From: Caprella mutica | Taxonomy: Eukaryota > Arthropoda > Malacostraca > Amphipoda > Caprellidae | Assembly: GCA_947561585.1 (NCBI GenBank) | Contig: CANNZV010002291.1 | Span: 124,001 to 188,000 of the forward strand | Direction of reading: 5' to 3' | Length of the DNA stretch: 64,000 nucleotides | Shown: positions 35,815 through 46,687 of the stretch, one piece after another | How the letters are laid out: every line of letters begins with the position of its first letter | Position numbering within the stretch: the stretch's first letter is position 1 | Notes under the pieces: generated by a model | What the model was told of the DNA's origin: nothing | What the model saw: the letters and a program-made list of their open reading frames with translations, nothing else | Databases searched by the model: none | Program-made: the position numbers and the translations under genes

Positions 35815-35990
35815 TTGTCTCAGCTTTGTCTGTTCTTAAAGAAGCGTTTAAGAGAAGATGATTTACTGAAGGAATCTCAAGCGCCATCCACACTATCAAT
35901 CTTTTTTTGGTGCCACATTAATCGCAAACAAATAAAGTTTACGAAAACGAGGCGAGTGTCCGTACATACTGAAATAGAGTGTTTGCAGTA
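35815..35990. other. unrecognised open stretch
   Basis: A 61-codon plus-strand frame (MSQLCLFLKKRLREDD...) is open here, without clear splice sites or homology. It runs into the 19-bp array. Status unknown. Confidence 0.2.
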
Positions 35991-35994
35991 CAGA

Positions 35995-36265
35995 CAGTAG
36001 TGACCAGTGTCCACAAAACAATAGTGTCAAGTATCCACACTACAATAGAGTGTTCACATAACAATATAGTGTCCACACTACAATAGAGTGTTCACATTAC
36101 ATTAGAGTGTCCACATTACAATAGAGTGTCCACAGTAAAGTAGAATGCCCAGTGTCCATACTACAATAGAGGGTCCTCAATACAATAGAGTGTCTGCACT
36201 ACAGTAGATTACTGAAATAGAGTGTCCGCATTACAATAGTGCTCGCACTATACATTAGAGTATCA
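35995..36265. repeat. 19-bp degenerate array
   Basis: About 13 units of the form TGTCCACACTACAATAGAG at about 19-bp spacing, with variants. Confidence 0.85.
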
Positions 36266-36287
36266 AATGTCCACACAAAATACTCAC

Positions 36288-36321
36288 ATGTTGGTTGGTA
36301 TTCAGAAATTACTTTAAAGTG
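36288..36321 (-). CDS. 34-nt micro-exon candidate
   Basis: On the minus strand an acceptor CTGTTTCTGTCGCTCAG precedes 34 nt, followed by the strong donor GTGAGTATT. Only one frame is open: HFKVISEYQPT plus one base. Its start phase fits the end of the exon at 40070-40126, and its extra base would bring the next exon (35152-35310) into frame B. Without it, that exon would be read in frame A. Small size makes this tentative. Confidence 0.35.
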
Positions 36322-37120
36322 CTGAGCGACAGAAACAGGTTTTCTTTTCTCTAATTTTTATTTAGCCTCTGACTGCTTATTGGCTAGCAGTAATTATGGT
36401 GTAATTAAATACTAATTCAAACAGACAGGCCGAAGATCATTTCCGAGTTGAAAATTTATTGAGGAAGAAGTGAAAACTCGTGAAGTAATCATGCGTATGA
36501 AGGAGTTTTGAAATATTTAGCTACATGAACTTTCAGGTAAAGTGGTAATGTTCTTAGTATTGCTATAATTTTTAAATGAATATAATTCATATGTATTCAA
36601 TGCGTCAAATCAACATAGCTATAAAAATTCCATTATTATTTTATTTTTTATACTGAGAGTATACGTTATTTTTAACGGGCAATTACTCTAATGCATTTAT
36701 TTTTTCATACTGCTTGCATATTGGTAATTATAGAGAAAAGATGTCACAGTTGTCTTTTTATTAATCTATATTTTCAAACGATAATAAATAAAAATTGTTT
36801 GATTAATTTCTTATCTTTGTTCTATTGAGTCAAATAAATCAATAAACAATTAATGTATATTTTTATAACTAAATAATACCATAAATACTATGTACTAACT
36901 TAGTAAGGGTTAATCTATTTAATAATTGGATAAGTAATGTATAATAAAGACAATTAAATCATTGATTTCTCATTTGTTTATGAACGCATATGCTAAGATA
37001 ATTGCATTAATTTGTAATATATCAGTAATTATATAATCAAAGACACAATCCAATTGAGAAGAAAATACTTGATTGGAAATTATCCTATGTTCATTAAAAA
37101 AATATTATAGTTTATTTTTC
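36322..37120. other. AT-rich, probably intronic
   Basis: No open frame or repeat of note; if the flanking exon candidates are real this is intron on the minus strand. Confidence 0.4.
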
Positions 37121-37178
37121 GTGCGCGGAAAATTGCCACTGGGAAAACTGCCACTGGGAAGATTGCCACTTGCAAAAT
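37121..37178. repeat. orphan 15-bp foldback-type arm (GGAAAATTGCCACTG)
   Basis: Three to four 15-bp units (GGAAAATTGCCACTG, GGAAAACTGCCACTG, GGAAGATTGCCACTT). They resemble foldback B units in shape. The inverted partner is not seen; the assembly gap begins 206 bp downstream and may hide it. Confidence 0.6.
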
Positions 37179-37383
37179 ATATTCTTCACTCAAGTTAAAT
37201 ACAGTATAATACATTTAATTTTAATATAAAGTGTTCAAAACGAACACAATATCACAATATAAATTGTTTCACCAATAAATATGACATACAATATAACTTA
37301 TAATTGGTATCATAGATGGTGAAAAGTATAAAGATACCAATAATTGTATACACTTGTATCTATGATGTATTATGGAGTGATAC

Positions 37384-37542
37384 NNNNNNNNNNNNNNNNN
37401 NNNNNNNNNNNNNNNNNNNNNNNNNNNNNNNNNNNNNNNNNNNNNNNNNNNNNNNNNNNNNNNNNNNNNNNNNNNNNNNNNNNNNNNNNNNNNNNNNNNN
37501 NNNNNNNNNNNNNNNNNNNNNNNNNNNNNNNNNNNNNNNNNN
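37384..37542. other. assembly gap (159 N)
   Basis: Run of N. Any open frame passing through it is meaningless. Confidence 1.
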
Positions 37543-37924
37543 CTCTGTTTTAGATATTTTCCTTGATAAACTCTTTCATATATTAGAGCACATGTGTATT
37601 GTGTACGCTTATATTAGTTAAGCGAGAATATCATACTATTTATAGTTTTTACACATTCAAATTAATTTAGGGCACAAAGGATTAACCAAATCTAGGTTAG
37701 ATACTCTATGGACCGTGAATAACAAACTATAGGTTATATAATAGATTCTCTATCATGTAATTCAGAACTATTCTTTGCAAGTTAACATAGTTCGAAAGTA
37801 TAGATACAGACTCCTAACTTCTGATTGCTTCTACAATCAAAAAGTTGTGAATGATAGATTGTTCACAGTATGTTCAATTGTTCATATATAGCAGTTACCA
37901 ATGATTAATGTGCTTTCTATAATT

Positions 37925-38345
37925 ATGATCATACAGTCAGTGATAATACAATCGTTAACGATAGTTCTATAATTATCGTCACCTATCATTATCAATAGTT
38001 CTATTTATCGTTAACCTACCATCATCGATAGTTATAGTTATCGTTAGCTACCATCATCGATACTTATAGTTATCGTTAGCTACCATTATCAATAGTTCTA
38101 GTTATCGTTATCGATAGTAATAGTTATCGTTAACGTTAGTTATATTTATCGTTATCAATAGTTATAGTTATCGTTATCGATGTTTATCTACCATTATCGA
38201 TAGTTCATCGTTTGCTACCATATTATTGATAGTTCATCGTTAGCTTCCATATTATAGATAGTTCATCGTTAGCTACCATTAACGATAGTTCTATTTATCG
38301 TTGTCTACCATCACAGATAGTTCTATTTATAGATGGTAATAATAT
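37925..38345. repeat. ATCGTTAGCTACCATYATCGATAG array
   Basis: Degenerate repeats mixing TATCGTTA, CGATAGTTATAG and GCTACCATCATC, with many small self-complementary pieces (ATCGAT, CGATAG/CTATCG-like). Confidence 0.8.
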
Positions 38346-38677
38346 GTTCGAGTTTAACTTTTTTCTCTAATTGCCTTTAGTTTATTATGGATGAGTTTCT
38401 TACTACAATTTAATGCATCTAGTCTCTGCAGACTAATTTATGATTGTTCAGTGTGAATAGAAATGGTTATGGTTACTTCAATAATTATATAATATGGTGT
38501 TGCATGGAAATTTTATTATCACTGTGTGAAAACATCAATGATTATTCCATTACAATTAGAAAGGGTATATTTTGATACATTATCATGGATCGTTCTGAGG
38601 TAAATTGAAAATATGATGTATACAAGACCTTTTTCTCTCTGTCTGTAGCGGCGTCTGTCTGTCACCCAGCTTAGTAA

Positions 38678-39801
38678 AGATCTAGGTGAATTGATTCCCA
38701 GTCACTTGATTCCCGGCCATTTGATTCCCAGTCATTCGATTCCCGGTAATTTGATTCCCGGTCATTCAATCCCCGTACCATTTGATCCGCAGTCAATTGA
38801 TGCCCAATATTTGATTCCCAGTCATTTGATTCTCAGTCACTTGATCCTCAGTCATTTCTTTCCCAGTGATTTGATCCCCGTTTATTTGATTCCCTCTCAT
38901 TTGAGTCCTGGTCATTTGATAACCGGTCATTTATTGCAGGTCAATTGACCCCCGTACCATTTGATCTTCAGTCAATTTATCTCTGGTCATTTTATTTCAA
39001 TTCACATTTCTCTCTTTTTAGACCAAGTAGACATTTGTTTATTGGTGTATTTATTAATAACATAACATATAATATAAGTACAACCTTATAGTTGATTAAG
39101 TTTTAAAAAACTCAGCACTAATGGTAAAAACAGCTATATCAAGCTGTTTTTTTTCAATTAAAATCGTTCAAATAAATAGGTTGCAAATTTACATTCGACA
39201 TATTTCGCTCTTATTACAACTCGCACGTGTGTCAAGACAAAAAAGTGTTATCACTTTACGATAAATAATATATGTTTATTATTTAACCATTGAATTATTT
39301 CTAATCTACCACCTGCATAAGTTATGGCGAAAACAACTTAATTGGAAAATAACAACCAAAAAAATAGCCGAGGTTACTTTTAAAATATTTTCAATTCCAG
39401 GAGAAGTAATTGCTAGCCATGTTCAACACTCATTTGACTGGTCGTAAGTACAGTTTGTTATAAGAGCGGGCTATGTAAAATTGAATTGATATATTAAAAT
39501 AAACTAGAATAATTAATAGTGTAAATTATTTGCAATGAATTCCAAAAATGCGTCTGAAATAATTATCCACTTGTTACTGTTGTTGCTGCAACCAATTCTA
39601 GCTATTTTAATTCATTTTTCCGGCAAATTTATCTATTTATTTATTATATGAATATTAGATTTCAATTTAATTCACAAATGAAGATCATGAAGAATAATTT
39701 GTGCTTTAAATATAAGCAGTAAATATAAAAACTGGCAATCAAATAACGAGGAAGCAATTGATCGGGGATCAAATGGTACGGGGATCAATTGATTGGCCGC
39801 C
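38678..39801. mobile_element. foldback element C (15-bp arm repeat TTGATTCCCGGTCAT)
   Basis: The left arm (38690-38995) has about 20 units of TTGATTCCCGGTCAT at 15-bp spacing. The right arm (39745-39801) has inverted units (GGGGATCAAATGGTACGGGG). Flanking CTTAGTAA (38670-38677) and CTTAATAA (39802-39809) match 7 of 8, and with these boundaries both ends align in register from the tip. The interior is AT-rich. The 85-codon frame in the left arm is an artefact. A weak plus-strand exon-like piece with consensus acceptor and donor lies at 39401-39443. Confidence 0.75.
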
Positions 39802-40069
39802 CTTAATAATACGCATGGCAAGCAGCTTGTAGTATGTGTATGAAATTATTTGGATATTGGTTAATATACTGTATATAAATTTTATTTCATTTTATTTAGT
39901 TTCTAATATTGAAGTAAAAGCGGAGCGATGACAAAAAAAAATATTACATAGATTTAACTACCATCAGTTAAATAGAATTAATGTTATGAAAATGCTGTAA
40001 TTTTTGTCTGCACGCGTACACTAGCAATGCTAATAAACCATTAGGGAGTTAGAAGGTGTTCATGCTTAC

Positions 40070-40126
40070 ATCCAAAGTAATCTCTGTAGATTGAACGTGT
40101 ACTTCCCTAATCCTGACTAAATGTCT
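40070..40126 (-). CDS. 57-nt exon candidate
   Basis: On the minus strand an acceptor CTTGTTTGCAG precedes exactly 19 codons, RHLVRIREVHVQSTEITLD, followed by the donor GTAAGCATG. Length is a multiple of three and only this frame is fully open. The string ...V.EV.V.STEITLD resembles the first strands of a fibronectin type III domain, which is a weak resemblance only. It could belong with 36288-36321 and 35152-35310 downstream. Confidence 0.5.
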
Positions 40127-40284
40127 CTGCAAACAAGACGCACTATCTATATCCCTTAGTTATCTCGATAGAGGGAGAGAAATCTCTCGAGAAATGAATT
40201 GGAGGTACAAATGGAGGGTAAGGATTCATTGCAGACGTTTGGTAACTGTATATTATCGCTTGTCTTACATCAGTGAGGTCGAAC

Positions 40285-40357
40285 ATTCGGATGATCGGTC
40301 CTTTCGCAGAAAAATCTTTCACCGAAAGCACTTTTGTCGCACGACACTTTTGCTGAA
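40285..40357. repeat. orphan 15-bp foldback-type arm (CGTGCGACAAAAGTG)
   Basis: Read on the minus strand, 15-bp units TTTCAGCAAAAGTGT, CGTGCGACAAAAGTG, CTTTCGGTGAAAGAT and TTTTCTGCGAAAGGA follow each other. No inverted partner is seen. It adjoins the minus-strand open frame 40143-40331. Confidence 0.5.
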
Positions 40358-40621
40358 ATTATAAAAAAAAACTGTATTTCACAAGATATATTGTTCTTGA
40401 GGTTAGGTTAGTGACTAACCCAAATCTGTTTCGATAGTGAAAAGATACTTCACTGTTTTACTATGAGTAAAATATACCAACAAATTGTCATATTTTTAGT
40501 GAAGGGGTTGGGCGGTGTAAGTTTTTTTCGGAGAAAGAACCTAGAACCGAGCGTTCATGTCCCACTCTGACTCAGTGGGATATATGCTCTGTGTGAACGA
40601 GTGGTTACTGGCAAGAGTCAC

Positions 40622-40674
40622 CTGGCTGTGTTTAGGTCGGGATTTAGTACATATGGGCCCACTAGCTCAGTGAC
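40622..40674 (-). CDS. 53-nt exon candidate or repeat
   Basis: On the minus strand, GACATCTCTCAG precedes VTELVGPYVLNPDLNTA with a donor-like CAG|GTGACTC; the other two frames are closed. The phase does not join directly to the 40070-40126 exon. On the plus strand the same area (40540-40690) has tRNA-like pieces such as ACTAGCTCAGTGACCTGAG, so a SINE is an alternative. Confidence 0.3.
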
Positions 40675-40690
40675 CTGAGAGATGTCTTTT

Positions 40691-41480
40691 CAGAATGGAA
40701 CGAATCAATTAAATTAATTACTCGATAATCATTAGGTTATCATCAAATGAAGCTTGGCGTTAAAATGTTCTCTCTAAAAATGAATAATTCTTAATGCTAA
40801 TATTTTGATGCAATTTTTAAAAATAATAACTTATTGATATTTTTATCCAGTATTAAAATCACACCTGGTAATTGAAGCTTTACCGTATATGCTTTGATAT
40901 ATTAGTACAATGGAATATTATTTCAAAAAAATTGATGATTAAAATGCAAAAGTATTTAGAAAATATACAGTTTTTAAAACTCTGTCAAATGGAAAGGGTA
41001 TAAAAGTATGAGAAATTATAACGTTAATCATGATATTATACTTTTATGGTATTGTATTTTTATAGTATACCTATAAATTCTTTGATTAAATGTTTGTACA
41101 ACTATAAGACAAAGCAAAAGTTAAATAAATAAAAGTGAAAAGGAAGTCCTGTTCCAATTTATATAACAATTACTCAATTTTATAATTTTATAAGTAATTC
41201 ATAAATAGTTTCTTTACCATTAATATATTTCTACTCATTCGTAAAAATGAATGATAGATTGTTAAAATATAAATAAATCTACGGAGGATGAGAACATTAT
41301 TTTATTTACTTTATTAATAATTCCATATTCGATTACATTAGTGTGAATAAAAAAATAATTCCAATAAACTAATGATACTGTTATACTAAATATTTATCTA
41401 TCATAAAAAAGGTAATAGCTATAATGGATTCCATCTGCTAACGGTAATGCCATTCCCATTCTTTGAGTGAACGGAAATGA
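40691..41480. other. AT-rich spacer
   Basis: Nothing recognised. Confidence 0.4.
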
Positions 41481-41484
41481 AATG

Positions 41485-41620
41485 ATATGGGGTAAGTTAT
41501 GAATTGTCGGATGGTTGCACATCTTTGATGATCACTTGAGAAAAAGTACATGATTATAGTAATTTGATTTAAATTTTATTTTCATCCATCATACCTGCTG
41601 GTATTATGGATACATGAATG
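41485..41620. repeat. dispersed GTTATCGGACGG / TACCTGCAGGTAT repeat, copy
   Basis: Contains GGGGTAAGTTATGAATTGTC, GGATGGTTGCACATC and CATACCTGCTGGTATTATGG in the same order and spacing as the copy at 6695-6830. Confidence 0.6.
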
Positions 41621-41837
41621 TAAATTTAAAATAATATTATGTGAATAATATTATTAATAATAATAATAAATGTGAAGCCATCCGACAATACGGTAGCTGC
41701 CCAAATAGTGATTAGATCAGTTTAATCAAATCAAATTCCATAAGTGAAACACTTTTCACGAGTCAATCCTATCTAATATAATTTCAATTATAAAACCAAA
41801 TGTTATTCAAATAATTGAAGGGAATAAAAGATCCCAC

Positions 41838-41990
41838 ATGGCAGACATTAAAATAAATTACGTGTCTGAACAAACAGGAATTTTTCCTTTGATCTTTCGA
41901 CTAAATTCGAGTGACCTCAATCCAACTGGAACTGTTGTAATCTCTTCAGAAGCTATGGCTGTAATCATGAGCAAATTACAACAGCTCTAG
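41838..41990 (+). CDS. 50-codon ORF, unidentified, overlying a 10-bp inverted repeat
   Basis: ATG at 41838 in a fair context (CCCACATGG) opens MADIKINYVSEQTGIFPLIF, RLNSSDLNPTGTVVISSEAM and AVIMSKLQQL before TAG at 41988-41990. The composition is protein-like and GC is above the surroundings. The 3' half also contains the perfect inverted repeat CTGTTGTAAT (41932-41941) / ATTACAACAG (41975-41984). No family is recognised; it may be an exon, a short gene or part of an element. Confidence 0.35.
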   Translation: MADIKINYVSEQTGIFPLIFRLNSSDLNPTGTVVISSEAMAVIMSKLQQL

Positions 41991-42232
41991 TGTGGGTCAT
42001 TCACAGGCTGGTTGTTCTTCAAAACTTGACGTCTGGTCGATTTAATGGAGTCTTTAAAGAGTCTCACGAAAGAGAAAATTAGACAAAATGTCAGGAAGAA
42101 GTCTAAGGCGAGTATCATTTGTAGACGGATTTTAAAGCTTAATTTCGCTGATTAGAATCATGATTCTTAGCTAGCAAAATATAGAGGCATTAAGTTAAAT
42201 AGGAGCTTTAGTCTTGCATACTCACCAATCCA

Positions 42233-43215
42233 TGTTTTATATTTTATTTACCAATTCATGTTTTTATATTTTATTTACCAATTCATGTTTTATATTTTAT
42301 TTACCAAATCATGTTTTATATTTTATTTACCAATTCATGTTTTATATTTTATTTACCAATTCATGTTTTATATTTTATTTACCAATTCATGTTTTATATT
42401 TTATTTACCAAATCATGTTTTATATTTTATCTACCAATTCATGTTTTATATTTAATTACCAATTCATGTTTTATATTTTATTTACCAATTCATGTTTTAT
42501 ATTTTATTTACCAATTCATGTTTTATATTTTAATTACCAATTCATGTTTTATATTTTATTTACCAAATCATGTTTTATATTTTATTTACCAATTCATGTT
42601 TTATATTTTATTTACCAAATCATGTTTTATATTTTATCTACCAATTCATGTTTTATATTTAATTACCAATTCATGTTTTATATTTTATTTACCAATTCAT
42701 GTTTTATATTTTATTTACCAATTCATGTTTTATATTTTATTTACCAATTCATGTTTTATATTTTATTTACCAAATCATGTTTTATATTTTATTTACCAAT
42801 TCATGTTTTATATTTTATTTACCAATTCATGTTTTATATTTTATCTACCAATTCATGTTTTATATTTTATTTACCAATTCATGTTTTATATTTAATTACC
42901 AATTCATGTTTTATATTTTATTTACCAATTCATGTTTTATATTTTATTTACCAAATCATGTTTTATATTTTATCTACCAATTCATGTTTTATATTTAATT
43001 ACCAATTCATGTTTTATATTTTATTTACCAATTCATGTTTTATATTTTATTTACCAAATCATGTTTTATATTTTATCTACCAATTCATGTTTTATATTTA
43101 ATTACCAATTCATGTTTTATATTTTATTTACCAATTCATGTTTTATATTTAATTACCAATTCATGTTTTATATTTTAATTACCAATTCATGTTTTATATT
43201 TTATTTACCAATACA
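42233..43215. repeat. 26-bp tandem array
   Basis: About 38 copies of ACCAATTCATGTTTTATATT plus TTATTT (26 bp), with 25-bp variants lacking one T and an AATCATG variant. Variant units recur as blocks (higher-order order). Period 26 is not a multiple of 3, so all plus-strand frames read the same Phe/Tyr/Ile-rich string, giving a spurious 295-codon ORF. Confidence 0.97.
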
Positions 43216-43700
43216 AGTTAGATAATTTACTCACTAATTTATTTTTTACTCACCAATTCAAGTTGTTTTTAGCTTACATTTCAGGTATTTTACTCTTTAT
43301 CTCAAGATTTTATCTACTTTACTCACTAACTCAAGATTTTATCTACTTTACTCACTAACTCAAGATTTTTTTCTATTACCCACAAATCTATTATTTTAAA
43401 TTTTAACTCCCCAAATATTTTTTTACTCACCAATTCACTTTTTTTCAAAAACTAACTAACTTAATTTTTTAACGCAAGTTATTCAAGTTTGATAATTTAC
43501 TCCCCAATTATTGGAGTGTTTTTTTACTCACGTTCTTCAATTTAGATAATTTATTCACAAATTAAAGTTTTTCTTACTCACCAATTCACACTTTTCTTAG
43601 AATTGACCAACTTAATTTTTTTAATTAATGATCAAGTTATTCAACTCAGATTATTTACTCACAAATCAAAGTTTTATTTACTCACGTTATTGTTTAGTAA
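43216..43700. repeat. degenerate TTTACTCACCAATTC region
   Basis: A decayed continuation with repeats such as TTACTCACCAATTCA and ACTCAAGATTTTATCTACTT. Probably an older, diverged edge of the neighbouring array or an independent old array. Confidence 0.7.
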
Positions 43701-44888
43701 AACCATTATATCTATTTTACTAATTTAGTGGAACAAGATTGTAAATGAAGAACGATTTAAAAAAAAAAATCCTCAATTAAAAAGGAGTCACATTTAAACT
43801 TTCGGTAAGATAATTTTCTAAAAATATCTTTTTAAAGTAAATCAAATTGTAAAATCCTGTCCCCGTATATTTATAATAAATTTATCTATTTCGTAAACAA
43901 TTAAATAAATAAATATGATTATTTTATATATATAAGACGATTATTATCAACGTAAATATTTTATTTTCATTATGTGTAAATATAAGGGTCCACTCCAGGC
44001 TCCGAGAATAAAAATATTACATAATATTATAGAGCCAAGGTAATGGATTTTTAATAGGTAATTAACTGCACAATATTCGGTTCAGCTTATATTTATTTAC
44101 TCACCTTTAAATTTTATATTCACTGTTTTTAACAATTGTCCGAAACACTCATCTTATGCTGAAAAAATAGACTATGCACTCTTTGTTTTGATTTCGAATT
44201 TAAATTATGTAAAACAAATAATAAATGTTCGTAAAATGTGTATTATTTCCGGTAATAAATAATCGTTTCTCGTATTTTATACCTATATTGATATATTCAA
44301 TATAAGATTGATTATAACGACAAAATTGAAATTCAAAACAAACGGTGTACATTCAATTTCTTTAGACAGAAAATTAGTCAGTTGGAAGTTGAAGGGCTAT
44401 TGTAGGGTTTTAAATATGAATTTCTTTGAAAACATCTAAAACTGTAGCATAAGGATGAAAAACATTAGCCTTATTGATTAAAACAATAGATATTTTACTT
44501 TGGTAAGATTTTTATATATACTTTAAAAGTAAATGAAATAATGTTTTCATTTCCCATGGGTTTAAAACATTTTTAATATATATATTTATTGAATCCATTG
44601 TTTCTGTAAAAGAATAAATAAGTATTTTATTCCATATTTGGAAAATAATATTTCACAGAGTAAAATAGAATTACGAATTTTTTTTTATTACTTGATAGAC
44701 GAAAAAATAAATTATAGTTTTACCTCAATATCCATTTTAAAACAACTATTATTCTTTTCAGTCTAGATTCATTACCAGGTAGCATACAGACCATCACAAA
44801 CCTGATTAGAGTGAGAGAGAGAGAATTAGGACAGAGTAATCCTCAGTCAACTTAACAGCTGATTGTGAGGTGAAAACTTCTAGCTACC
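43701..44888. other. AT-rich spacer
   Basis: No gene recognised. A short GA run (GAGAGAGAGAGA) lies near 44813-44824. Confidence 0.45.
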
Positions 44889-46355
44889 CAGGTAACATTG
44901 AGATTTTACCGGAATATTCCCTCGATATCTATATATTCCCTCATTATCCGCTATCGTAAAATGATATCGAGGGAATATTCCCTCGATATCTATATATTCC
45001 CTCATTATCCGCTATCGTAGAATGATATCGAGGGAATATTCCTGTGATTAGTTAGTTGATCCCCTAATGATATCGAGATAATATTCCAGGAATTAGTGAT
45101 AATTAGGTGATCCCCTAACGATATCGAGGGAATATTACAGGAATTAGTGATAATTAGGTGATCCCCTAACGATATCGAGATAATATTCCAGGAATTAGTG
45201 AAAATTAGGTGATCCCCTAACGATATCAAGGGAATATTCCAGGAATTAGTGATAATTAGGTGATCCCAAACGATATCGAGGGAATTTTTCAAGGATTAGT
45301 GAAAATTACTTCACCCACTAACGATATCGATGAAATATTCCAGGAATAAATGAAAAGTAGTTGATCCCCAAATGATATCGAGGAAATATTCCACGAATAA
45401 ATGAAAGTTAGTTCATCCCCAAAAGATATCAAGGGAATATTCCAGGAATTAATGAAGACTAGTATATCCCTTTTCAATATCGAGAGAATATTCCATAAAT
45501 TAGTGAAAATTAGTTGATTCCTTATCGATATCGAGGGAATATTCCAAGAATTATTGAAAATTTGTTGATCCCCTAAGGACATAGAAGGAATATTCGAGGA
45601 ATTACTAAAAATTAGTTGATTCCCTAACAATATCAAGGGAATATTCTATGAATTAATGAAAAATAGTTGATTCCCTAAAAAAATATAAAAGAAACTATTA
45701 TAAAAGAAACAAAGAAATAATCTATAGAATATGAAATTTTATTTATCGATGATAACCTAAAGATAAACTTGAGTTATCATATTGCTTAAAGTTCATAAAA
45801 AATCCTACTTCTATTGTGTCCAGGATGGTCGAGTGGTTAGCGTCGCAAGCAGAAGTCAACAAGGTGCTGGTTTGAGACCTGGAAACATCAATTCATTTCT
45901 TTCTCCATTTCTTTCCATTTGATTTAATTATAACAATATGTTTCATTCAACTAATTCATGTAAAGTCAAACGTACACTTACAGATGCAGTATATGTTAGG
46001 GAATATTAATTTTTGTATTCTTATTTTTATATCCTTCCTCTATTCTAGACATCCAGGGAATATTCCCATTTGATCCCCTCAATATTGAGGGAATATCCCC
46101 TCACTATCCCAATTATATTCCCTCGTCATCGAGGGAAAATTAATATCGGTATTCCTAGCCCTTTTCTTGTAATCGAGGGAATATTTCAGGGATAATATAT
46201 TTAAATCCCATCATTATTCCCTCGATATCATTTGGGGATATCTCCATATCGCAAAAACGCCACAATAGGCATCCTCTCGATAACGCTGGGGATATCGAGG
46301 GAATAATCCCAGGGAATTTTCCTGGAAAATCCCGGGGGTAATTTTTTGTTACCTG
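44889..46355. mobile_element. large foldback with GGAATATTCCCTCGATATC arms
   Basis: Both ends read CAGGTAAC inwards, followed by diverged TTACC and GGAATATTCCCTCGATATC-type repeats. The left arm contains a 51-bp tandem array (about 45010-45680; AGGAATTAGTGATAATTAGG, TGATCCCCTAACGATATCG), which opens 95- and 115-codon minus-strand frames because 51 is a multiple of 3. The right arm (46040-46340) is shorter. A tRNA-like sequence sits between the arms. No target duplication is clear. Confidence 0.65.
45819..45883 (+). pseudogene. tRNA-like sequence (Ser/Leu-type A box), SINE-like
   Basis: TCCAGGA is followed by TGGTCGAGTGGTTAGCG, a near-ideal RNA polymerase III A box, and later by GGTTTGAGACC, a B-box match. 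Ends TCCAGG and CCTGGA pair. At 65 nt it is too short and the T stem is mispaired, so it is a tRNA-derived relic or SINE head rather than a working tRNA gene. Confidence 0.55.
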
Positions 46356-46513
46356 CGGTTAAATAGTCATCGTCACTGAGCAGAGTGACCAAATTGGAAT
46401 TGTTGGGTGGAATGGGATTGTGGTTGCCGGGAATTGAAAGAGAAAGGAATTGCCTCAAATCTCTTTTGCCACTAATGTCATAATTATCAAAAAAATGCCG
46501 TTGAATTTTAGTC
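46353..46513 (-). CDS. exon candidate ending at the foldback boundary
   Basis: On the minus strand, TKIQRHFFDNYDISGKRD, LRQFLSLSIPGNHNPIPP and NNSNLVTLLSDDDYLTA run to GCAG|GTAACA, a good splice donor at 46352/46351. An in-frame TGA precedes the first codon, so an acceptor must lie close by; the available GATTGAG is weak. Composition is strongly protein-like. The family is not recognised. The exon ends exactly where the foldback arm (CAGGTAAC) begins, so the donor is formed with, or lies inside, the element tip. Confidence 0.45.
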
Positions 46514-46687
46514 ACTCAATCGATTTCGGACCTAAGCATAAGATTATCGAATTAATTATGAAAAAATTATGATATAATTTAAAGGACAAATAATTTAGTC
46601 TTGAACCAAATAAAATATTTTGAAAGTAAATGTCCACTGAAAATAAATTATGTCAAATCGATAATGCGTTGTTATTTCTTATACGAT

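Noticed and set aside
37316..37621. Open frames of 69 and 101 codons
   Set aside because: They consist mostly of N from the assembly gap.
40143..40331. 62-codon minus-strand frame (FDLTDVRQAIIYSYQ...)
   Set aside because: Partly overlaps the 15-bp orphan arm and contains a GTAAGAC donor-like site; splice phase does not join cleanly to the 40070-40126 exon, so it was not called.
42214..43101. 295-codon open frame rich in Phe, Tyr, Ile, Leu (longest in the window)
   Set aside because: It is entirely the 26-bp tandem repeat. Because the period is not a multiple of three, all plus frames give the same string and several long frames overlap. No promoter, signal peptide logic or non-repeat part.
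44848..44890. Plus-strand exon-like stretch (NLTADCEVKTSSYP) ending CAG|GTAAC
   Set aside because: Its donor is just the inverted copy of the foldback tip; the upstream acceptor is weak and composition evidence is thin.
45005..45636. Minus-strand frames of 95 and 115 codons with 17-residue repeats (SLGDHLIITNSWNI)
   Set aside because: They follow the 51-bp repeat of the foldback left arm.
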